Assembly: GCF_000017565.1 (NCBI RefSeq) | Contig: NC_009719.1 | Span: 2,339,001-2,403,000, forward strand | Source: Parvibaculum lavamentivorans DS-1 | GTDB lineage: Bacteria; Pseudomonadota; Alphaproteobacteria; Parvibaculales; Parvibaculaceae | Direction of reading: 5' to 3' | DNA: 64,000 bases | Part shown: positions 58,576 through 64,000 of the stretch, piece by piece | Position numbering within the stretch: position 1 is the stretch's first letter | Layout of the letters: each line of letters begins with the position of its first letter | Notes under the pieces: generated by a model | Databases searched by the model: none | What the model saw: the letters and a program-made list of their open reading frames with translations, nothing else | Told to the model about the DNA's origin: nothing | Made by a program: the position numbers and the translations under genes

Positions 58576-59880
58576 CTATTCTTTTCCTTCCCAAAAAGTT
58601 TTGAAGTCGGAATGGAAATATTTTTGTGTCATCTCATCAATGTCCACCAAGTCGTCGGAATTTGTATCCTTCCCCATGCCTGAATGAGCGCTTTCGACTA
58701 AGAACTTATAAGTGTTAGAGGCGGAAGCTAGGGAGACAAATTCATATCCGACGCGGGCAAACAAGATTCGAGAAATGCCCAAGAGCGTTTGGCTTTCTTT
58801 GTGGCTAAACTGAAAAATGGTAGGAGCTATGGCGTTAAAAGTAACGCGCCATCCGGGCATTTCTAGCATTTTTCCGAAATGGCCGACATCGACAGACACA
58901 ACCAAAATCAGGTTGCCGATAACGAAATCGAAAAGATGTTGGGCCTCACGAATTGTCAAAGTGAATGGCATGTAAGGCGCCCAATCGAAGTCGTTCTTCG
59001 CCTCATTGAGAATAAACACTATCGTTTTGTCGGCTTGTTCTAGCGACCAAATTTTAGAGAAGTCCGGCGTTCCTCCGTATACTGCAAGATATGTCAGTCC
59101 CGCCTCCGGTTGCGCTGCGCAATATCCGTTCCGTTTGGCCTCTCTTATGAAACTGTTGAGCTGATCTAGGTGCGTGACTTCGTCTGGAGGAGCGGCGCGT
59201 CTTGTTTTTCCTGGCTGGCCGCGAAAATTCAGAGCTTCGTCTGTCTCTAAGAAGAGATGAATCTGTGCAATTGCTTCAGATTGCCGCTTGGTTCGCTGAT
59301 TGTGAGCACGCCCCGACTTCACTTCCAGCAAGTAGGGATCGTTCGTTCCAAGTAAGCATATGTCACCATGTCTCAATGTATTAGTGATGTCGCACAAAAC
59401 AGCTGGCAAGCCGTGTTCAAAGGCGAGTTCCAGAATCTCGAGTTCTTTTTTCAGGCCAGCCTTGCCGTGGATCATTCCAGCTGTGAGTTTAGGTTCATAA
59501 TTTCTGGTATCAAAAAATGCGTGCTTCATTGAGAACTTGGAGATGTAGAGGTACGCAAGCCCATCGCCGAAGCTCTTCCAAATGAAAATACGATATCTGC
59601 AGGCTTCAATGCATTTATCAATTCTTTCAATTTTTTCTAGAAGCGACGCTGCGACACCTTTTGAATGTCGCCCCGTCTTTCGAGCCTTATTGGCTGCAAG
59701 ACGCATAGTTTTGAATCGCGTCTGGAGCTTTTCAGTTTTTACAATTTCCCCGAGAATGAAGTAATTCAGTTCTTTGACTACGCTAACCTCTAAAGGTTCA
59801 GCTTCAATCGTCCTGAGAAGCTTGACCGCTTTGAAGAATGAGGATGCATATTGGCCAACATTTGGCGTGTTGTGTGACAT
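58576..59880 (-). CDS. Orphan AT-rich gene with PD-(D/E)XK-like nuclease signature
   Basis: A 434-residue protein from the ATG at 59880. By eye its GC content is about 45% in sampled lines, clearly below its neighbours, and codon choice differs. No close family is recognised. A probable nuclease core lies at residues about 170-200: D173 in RHGDICLL, E186 and K188 in LLEVKSGR, and Q200 in RTKRQ, resembling D-x(n)-E-x-K of PD-(D/E)XK enzymes. Residues 100-170 (FGDGLAYLYISKFSMKHAFFD; HGKAGLKKELEILELAFEHG) may complete the fold. The C-terminal half is unassigned. It is alone, tail to tail with lysR by 12 bp. A horizontally gained defence or restriction-type gene is one possibility. Confidence 0.6.
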   Translation of the reverse strand: MSHNTPNVGQYASSFFKAVKLLRTIEAEPLEVSVVKELNYFILGEIVKTEKLQTRFKTMRLAANKARKTGRHSKGVAASLLEKIERIDKCIEACRYRIFIWKSFGDGLAYLYISKFSMKHAFFDTRNYEPKLTAGMIHGKAGLKKELEILELAFEHGLPAVLCDITNTLRHGDICLLGTNDPYLLEVKSGRAHNQRTKRQSEAIAQIHLFLETDEALNFRGQPGKTRRAAPPDEVTHLDQLNSFIREAKRNGYCAAQPEAGLTYLAVYGGTPDFSKIWSLEQADKTIVFILNEAKNDFDWAPYMPFTLTIREAQHLFDFVIGNLILVVSVDVGHFGKMLEMPGWRVTFNAIAPTIFQFSHKESQTLLGISRILFARVGYEFVSLASASNTYKFLVESAHSGMGKDTNSDDLVDIDEMTQKYFHSDFKTFWEGKE

Positions 59881-59945
59881 CTGCGAGGCCGTATGTGACT
59901 TGGCTGAGGCATTGGTGATGAAATGCGAAACTAACGGATCATCAC

Positions 59946-59976
59946 AAAAAAAGGCGGACCATGTAGTCCGCCTTTT
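59946..59976 (-). terminator. Terminator of the SDR gene
   Basis: Arms AAAAGGCGGAC/GTCCGCCTTTT enclose a 6-nt loop. On the minus strand the stem is followed by seven T. It ends SDR transcripts and marks the boundary with the AT-rich gene. Confidence 0.93.
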
Positions 59977-59998
59977 CGTTTTGGGTATCGCGCGAAGT

Positions 59999-60913
59999 TT
60001 ACACCGGTTCCCAGGTGAACACGGCGCCGGTTGCGCCGAGGTCGGTGTAGCCGCCTTCCATGGCGGGGAAGGCGTGGGAGAGGATGGTTTCCGGGGTCCA
60101 GCCGTCGATGCGGGCGACGGACTTGACGGGGCGGGGCTGCGAGAAGAGCACCAGCTCATTGCCGCGCACGGCGAAGATCTGGCCGTTGGCGGTGCAGCTC
60201 GGCGCGGCGAGGGCGACGGCGAAATTGCCGACCTGTTCGGCGCGCATCGCATTCTTCATGCGCTCGACGCGCTTTGCCGACGTTTCGTCCTTCACCGGAA
60301 TGGTGGCGATCATGCGCGTCCAGGCGAAGGGCGCGATGATGTTGGAGCGGACGTTCTTTGCCGCGCCTTCCATCGCGATGATGCGCGAGAGGCCGGCAAT
60401 GCCCATCTTCGCGGCGGCGTAGTTCGCCTGGCCGATATTGCCGATGAGGCCGGAGGTCGAGGTGAAGAGGACGAAATTGCCTTCTTCCTTTTCGCGGAAA
60501 TGATTGATCGCCGCGCGGGTGATGTTGTAGCTGCCCTTCAGATGGACTTCGAGAACGGCGTCCCAGTCCTCGTCCGGCATCTTGTGGAACATGCCGTCGC
60601 GGAGAATGCCGGCCGGGCTGATGATGGAGTGAAGGCCGCCGAAGGTGTCGAGCGCCTGGGCGATCATGTTTTCCGCGCCGGACTTCATCGAGACGCTGTC
60701 GGAATTGGCGACGGCTTCGCCGCCCGCCTTCTTGATTTCATCGACGGTCTTCTGCGCGGCGCTCGCATCGCCCGCATCGCCGCCCTTCACGCTGCCGCCG
60801 AGATCGTTCACGACGACTTTCGCGCCCTGCGCCGCCGCGATCAGCGCGCATTCCCTGCCGATGCCGCCGGCCGCGCCGGTGACGAGTACGACCTTGCCTT
60901 CCAGAAGTCCCAT
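59999..60913 (-). CDS. Short-chain dehydrogenase/reductase (MFE-2-like)
   Basis: A 304-residue SDR. The NAD-binding loop TGAAGGIGRECA lies at residues 12-23. The usual NNAG motif is replaced by SPAG in HSIISPAGILRDGM. The catalytic TSTSGL and YAAAK follow. VVVNDLGGSVKG and KGSYNITRA match the 3-hydroxyacyl-CoA dehydrogenase domain of multifunctional enzyme 2. The ATG at 60913 has GGGAGAA upstream. It may act on hydroxyacyl-CoA or steroids. A C-terminal stretch after about 255 has no known domain but includes GWTPETILSHAFPAMEGG. Confidence 0.85.
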   Translation of the reverse strand: MGLLEGKVVLVTGAAGGIGRECALIAAAQGAKVVVNDLGGSVKGGDAGDASAAQKTVDEIKKAGGEAVANSDSVSMKSGAENMIAQALDTFGGLHSIISPAGILRDGMFHKMPDEDWDAVLEVHLKGSYNITRAAINHFREKEEGNFVLFTSTSGLIGNIGQANYAAAKMGIAGLSRIIAMEGAAKNVRSNIIAPFAWTRMIATIPVKDETSAKRVERMKNAMRAEQVGNFAVALAAPSCTANGQIFAVRGNELVLFSQPRPVKSVARIDGWTPETILSHAFPAMEGGYTDLGATGAVFTWEPV

Positions 60914-61278
60914 GACGTTCTCCCTGTCTCTCGGGTTTTCCCTGTTGGCGGGGAAGCTAGCCGATGGATGGCCGCCCGTTCCAGCCTTTTTAGCCCCGCC
61001 CGCTGCCCGGTGGCCGCGCAAAGCCGCTTTACGCACGGATTTTCCCATGCTATCCGCCTTGTCCTTCGAGGGAGCGCGGGCCGCAGGGGCCTGCCGGGAA
61101 CCGGGATCGGCAAGATGGCGCGGTGCGTCTCGCAGCGACGACGACAGATGGACGAGGGCCTTGCGGCTCTCGGCTTTGCGCCTGCCCGCACGATCCGTCC
61201 CTTGTCCGCCTGAAACGCGGAAGCGGCGGCAGCGACGGGTGAGCATCCTCCCTATCGTCGCCGCCATTGAGAAATCCC
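60914..61278. other. Gap between divergent SDR and GNAT genes
   Basis: This 365-bp stretch has no supported gene; open frames in it lack start sites and family features. It should contain the promoters of the two divergent genes. Nothing else stands out. Confidence 0.5.
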
Positions 61279-61806
61279 ATGTTTGAGATTGAAGCCGAAC
61301 GGCCCGAACACGGACCGGCCATCGAAGCCCTGCTCGACCTTTCATTCGGCCCCGGCCGCTATGCCAAGGCGGCGCAGCGACTGCGCGAGGGCAATCATCC
61401 GGTGCCGGAGCTTTGCTATGTCGCCTTTTCGGAAGAGGATGGCGAGCGCCACATGGTGGGTGCGTTGAGTTTCTGGCCGGTCGTGATCGGCGGCGTGCCG
61501 GGGCTGATGCTCGGGCCGCTTGCCGTCGAGCCGAGGCTGCGCGGCAAGGGCTGCGGCATCAAGCTGATGGAGAAGGGGCTGGCCGATGCGAAGAAGCTCG
61601 GCTACCGGCTCGTCATCCTTGTCGGCGATGCGCCTTATTATGCACGGGTGGGCTTCGGCCCTGTGCCGCCCGGACGGCTCACCATGCCGGGGCCAGTCGA
61701 CCCGTCGCGGCTGCTTTACCGCGAGCTCGACATCGGCGCCTTCGGGCGGGCGAGGGGCGCGATTGTGAAGCCTCTTGATGCGGCTTCCCCCCACCCGGAA
61801 CGCTGA
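61279..61806 (+). CDS. GNAT family N-acetyltransferase
   Basis: A 175-residue acetyltransferase. Acetyl-CoA binding motif A reads LGPLAVEPRLRGKGCGIKLMEKGLADAKKLG, near residues 80-112, with the R-G-K-G-C-G loop. It continues VILVGDAPYYARVGFGPVPPG, the YARxGF motif. It resembles YhbS-type members. The substrate is unknown. The ATG at 61279 is chosen by length. It is convergent with znuA, and its last codons run into a paired palindrome. Confidence 0.9.
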   Translation: MFEIEAERPEHGPAIEALLDLSFGPGRYAKAAQRLREGNHPVPELCYVAFSEEDGERHMVGALSFWPVVIGGVPGLMLGPLAVEPRLRGKGCGIKLMEKGLADAKKLGYRLVILVGDAPYYARVGFGPVPPGRLTMPGPVDPSRLLYRELDIGAFGRARGAIVKPLDAASPHPER

Positions 61807-61836
61807 CGCGTTCCGACCTCCCCGCGAGGGGGAGGT
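61796..61836. repeat. Two palindromes between GNAT and znuA genes
   Basis: CGGAACGC-4 nt-GCGTTCCG at 61796-61815 starts inside the GNAT stop region, then a C-run/G-run palindrome ACCTCCCC...GGGGAGGT lies at 61816-61836. Such pairs are common in alphaproteobacterial intergenic regions and may act as a terminator for convergent genes. Confidence 0.5.
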
Positions 61837-61838
61837 GT

Positions 61839-62822
61839 TCAGTTCTTCTGCATCGTGCTGACGAGGACAGGCACGTTGTGGCGGAACATGGCGATGTAGG
61901 TGGCGGCGGGGCCGCCTTCGGGGGAGAGCGCGTCCGAATAGAGTTCGCCGCCCATTTCTGCGCCGGTTTCGCGGGCGATGGTTTCCATCATGCGCGGGTC
62001 CGACATGTTCTCGATGAAGAGCGCCTTGATGTTTTCGGCGCGGATCTGGTCGATCAGCCGCGCCAGCGCCTGCGCGCTCGGCTCCGCTTCATTGCCGACG
62101 CCGAGAGGCGCGAGAAATTCGACGCCATAGGCATCGCCGAAATAGCCGAAGGCGTCATGCGTGGCGATGACCTTGCGCTTTTCCGCCGGCACCTTGGCGA
62201 TTTCCGATTTCACCCAGCGGTCGAGTTCCTTCAGCTCGGCGATGTACCGCTCGGCATTCGCCTTGTAGAAGAGCGCGTTGTCGGGATCGGCTTCCGCGAA
62301 GCCATCCGCGATGTTCTGCGCGTAGATCATGCCGTTTGCGAGGTTCTGCCAGGCATGGGGATCGAAGTCGCGGGCCGTTTTCGGGTAGCCGTCTTCGTCG
62401 TGATTCTTTTTGTCATGGTCGTGGTCGTGGTCGTGGTCATGGTCATCATCATGGCCGTGACTATGCGCGTTTTCGCCGAGGCGGCGTGGGCCGACGCCGA
62501 AGCTTGCCGTGACATATTTCGCCTTGCTGCGCGCGGCGGCGGCGAGGCGGACCATCCAGGGCTCGAAGCCGAGGCCGTTCAGCACCAGCACATCGGCATC
62601 CGCCAGCGCGCTTGCATCGGCGGGGCCCGGCTCGAAGGAATGGGCATCGCCATCGGGGCCGACAAGCACCGCCACATCCGTCCGGTCGCCGCCGATCTCG
62701 CGCGCGATGTCGCCGAGAATGCTGAAGCTCGCCACCACTTTCAGCGGTTCGGCCGTGGCGGGCGCGGCGAAAAACAGGAGCGATGCGGCAAGGGCGGCGC
62801 AGATGGTTTTCAGGGACGTCAT
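61839..62822 (-). CDS. znuA: Zinc/manganese ABC transporter substrate-binding protein
   Basis: A 327-residue cluster A-I solute-binding protein. A signal peptide ends PATAEPLK at about residue 25. Metal ligands include His in GDAHSFEP and further His in the ATHDAFGYFG segment. A His/Asp-rich loop (HSHGHDDDHDHDHDHDHD) near residues 120-140 is typical of zinc-binding ZnuA. Its gene is followed in reading direction by none in the window; permease and ATPase genes lie upstream in the same operon. Confidence 0.9.
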   Translation of the reverse strand: MTSLKTICAALAASLLFFAAPATAEPLKVVASFSILGDIAREIGGDRTDVAVLVGPDGDAHSFEPGPADASALADADVLVLNGLGFEPWMVRLAAAARSKAKYVTASFGVGPRRLGENAHSHGHDDDHDHDHDHDHDKKNHDEDGYPKTARDFDPHAWQNLANGMIYAQNIADGFAEADPDNALFYKANAERYIAELKELDRWVKSEIAKVPAEKRKVIATHDAFGYFGDAYGVEFLAPLGVGNEAEPSAQALARLIDQIRAENIKALFIENMSDPRMMETIARETGAEMGGELYSDALSPEGGPAATYIAMFRHNVPVLVSTMQKN

Positions 62823-62834
62823 GGGGAAGCTCCC

Positions 62835-63704
62835 TCAGTCGTGGAAATGAGCCCTCGGGAAATAGCGGGTGCGCAGGCTGTCACGCGTACCAAGAACGAT
62901 CGAACCGACATAAAAGATGCCTGCCGTGAGAATAATCGAGGGGCCGGAGGGCAGGCTCAGATTGTAGGAGACGAGAAGGCCGATCAGGCCGGAGAGGAAG
63001 GCGAGCACAATGGAGAGGGCGCAGAGCGACCAGACGGCGCCCGCCCAGAAGCGCGCGGCGGCGGCAGGCAGCATCATGAGGCCGAGCGCCATCAAGGTGC
63101 CGAGCGCCTGAAAACCGGCGACGAGGTTCACCACCACCAGGATCAGGAAGATCAGGTGATAGAAAGTGCCGCCGCCCGTGGTGGCGCGGAGGAAGGCCGG
63201 ATCGAAACATTCGATCACCAGCGGGCGATAGATCAAGGCGAGCGTCACCAGCGTCAGGCTGGCGATGGAGGCGATCAGCAGCAGCGCATCGTCCGTGACC
63301 GAGAGGATGGTGCCGAAAAGCACATGCAGCAGGTCGACGCTGGAGCCGCGCATGGAGACGATGAGCACGCCGAGCGCGAGGCTGATGAGATAGAAGCCGG
63401 CGAGACTCGCATCCTCGCGCAGCGCCGTGGTGCGGCTGATGAGGCCCGCCAGCAGCACGACGGCGAGGCCGGCGACAAGGCCGCCCATGCTCATGGACCA
63501 GATGGAAAGGCCCGCCACGAGAAAGCCGATGGCGGCGCCGGGCAATATGGCGTGGCTCATGGCATCGCCCATCAGGCTCATGCGGCGCAGGACGAGGAAG
63601 GTGCCGATGGGGCCGCCGCCCAGCGCCAGCGCCAGGCAGGCGATCAGCGCGCGGCGCATGAAGCCATATTCGACGAAGGGCTCGATGAGCGTGGCGTAGA
63701 TCAT
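62835..63704 (-). CDS. znuB: Zinc/manganese ABC transporter permease
   Basis: A 289-residue ABC-3 family membrane protein with eight to nine membrane segments and the MSLMGDAMSHAILPGAAIGFLVAG coupling segment near residues 48-71. It forms the channel for ZnuA-delivered metal. It overlaps the ATPase gene by 4 nt and lies 12 bp before znuA. Confidence 0.92.
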   Translation of the reverse strand: MIYATLIEPFVEYGFMRRALIACLALALGGGPIGTFLVLRRMSLMGDAMSHAILPGAAIGFLVAGLSIWSMSMGGLVAGLAVVLLAGLISRTTALREDASLAGFYLISLALGVLIVSMRGSSVDLLHVLFGTILSVTDDALLLIASIASLTLVTLALIYRPLVIECFDPAFLRATTGGGTFYHLIFLILVVVNLVAGFQALGTLMALGLMMLPAAAARFWAGAVWSLCALSIVLAFLSGLIGLLVSYNLSLPSGPSIILTAGIFYVGSIVLGTRDSLRTRYFPRAHFHD

Positions 63705-64000
63705 GCCGCGTCGCTCCAGCCGTCGGAGATGTAACGGGCGCGGCGGAGATTTTCCGGCGTCAGCACGGTTTCCGTCGGCCCCCAGGCGATGGCCTCGCGG
63801 GCGAGCAGCAATGTCTCGGAGAAAGCGCCGCGCACACGTTCGAGGTCGTGCAGGACGGCGATCACGGTGCGGCCTTCGCCATGCCAGCGGGCGACGAGTT
63901 CCATCAGGTCGGCGCTGGTGCGTTCATCGACGGCGGCGAAGGGCTCGTCGAGCAGCACGATGCCGGCATCCTGCAGCATCAGCCGCGCGAAAAGGGCGCG
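63701..64000 (-). CDS. znuC: Zinc/manganese ABC transporter ATP-binding protein, N-terminus beyond window
   Basis: The minus-strand frame continues to the window edge, showing the last 99 residues of an ABC ATPase. Walker B and the following Glu are in AGIVLLDEPFAAVDERTSADL, and the switch His is in AVLHDLERV. The start, Walker A and signature are outside the window. It is upstream of znuB in the operon, overlapping it by 4 nt. The set znuC-znuB-znuA completes a metal importer. No Zur site can be checked, as the promoter is not present. Confidence 0.9.
   Translation of the reverse strand, partial: RALFARLMLQDAGIVLLDEPFAAVDERTSADLMELVARWHGEGRTVIAVLHDLERVRGAFSETLLLAREAIAWGPTETVLTPENLRRARYISDGWSDAA

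Noticed and set aside
62395-62460. Apparent tandem repeat of GTGGTCGTG-like units
   Set aside because: It is the coding sequence of the His/Asp-rich loop in the ZnuA-type protein, not an independent repeat or CRISPR array.
61878-63734. A 618-codon plus-strand open frame opposite znuA and znuB
   Set aside because: The metal-transporter proteins on the minus strand show clear signatures; the opposite frame is an artefact of biased third-codon GC.
1-64000. CRISPR arrays, prophage or insertion sequence with transposase
   Set aside because: No regularly spaced direct repeats, phage structural genes, integrase or transposase coding sequence were seen.

Overview
The window is a GC-rich chromosomal segment of an alphaproteobacterium. 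CtrA, ChpT and SciP (the DUF1153 CtrA inhibitor) are all present, next to a Caulobacter-type flagellar operon (fliF-fliG-fliH-fliN-flbD-flhA) and clustered GANTC (CcrM-type) sites. Together with acyl-CoA dehydrogenases, an acyl-CoA synthetase and a diiron oxidase-like gene, this suggests a Parvibaculum-like, lipid-degrading lineage. The genus is an inference from gene content; no database search was run.

Layout. 1-6.4 kb: truncated AI-2E family permease, rpoH, a hipBA toxin-antitoxin operon with three operators spaced exactly 50 bp, an orphan antidote-like regulator, a nested palindromic repeat, and rluD head-to-head with a DUF6476 gene. 7-13 kb: tRNA-Glu, a FkbM methyltransferase, MAPEG, coiled-coil and EipA/DUF1134 envelope proteins, and the ydbH-ynbE-ydbL intermembrane lipid-transport operon. 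13-18.6 kb: cysQ, chpT convergent with ctrA, then fliI-fliJ and yajQ. 18.9-29.4 kb: minus-strand flagellar block (fliK-flgD; sciP; fliF to flhA). 29.5-38.5 kb: mnmA, a PmtA-like methyltransferase, tRNA-Met, a ferritin-like protein, an Asn/aromatic secreted protein, an RluA-like enzyme, slyX, a GIY-YIG protein, exoD, a GST, egtB-egtD (ergothioneine) and cspA. 38.7-49.2 kb: two unknown genes, a NicO/DUF1007 metal pair, two acyl-CoA dehydrogenases, an acyl-CoA synthetase, a serine protease, an MsrQ-like protein, and TetR convergent with a diiron protein. 49.3-58.6 kb: hydrolase, a response regulator-Hpt-response regulator module, a methyltransferase, a flagellin-like protein, NUDIX, two small secreted proteins, a glutathionyl-hydroquinone reductase-like enzyme, pirin, wrbA and LysR. 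58.6-64 kb: an AT-rich orphan gene with a PD-(D/E)XK-like signature, an SDR, a GNAT acetyltransferase and the znuABC-type transporter (znuC runs off the window).

The cell-cycle and flagellar parts read as one circuit. ChpT passes phosphate to CtrA. TTAA-N7-TTAA-like boxes precede fliI, fliF and sciP. A 19-bp palindrome resembling Caulobacter ftr (FlbD) sites lies beside the fliF box. The fliK-flgD promoter has a sigma-54 -24/-12 match (TGGC-N7-TTGC) with an ftr-like site about 100 bp upstream. SciP would feed back on CtrA. These site assignments come from reading the sequence by eye.

The most unusual items are the AT-rich putative nuclease gene (58576-59880), four GANTC sites within 44 bp upstream of ctrA, the evenly spaced hipBA operators, a shortened flagellin-like protein away from the flagellar genes, and a small secreted protein built of alternating Asn and aromatic residues.
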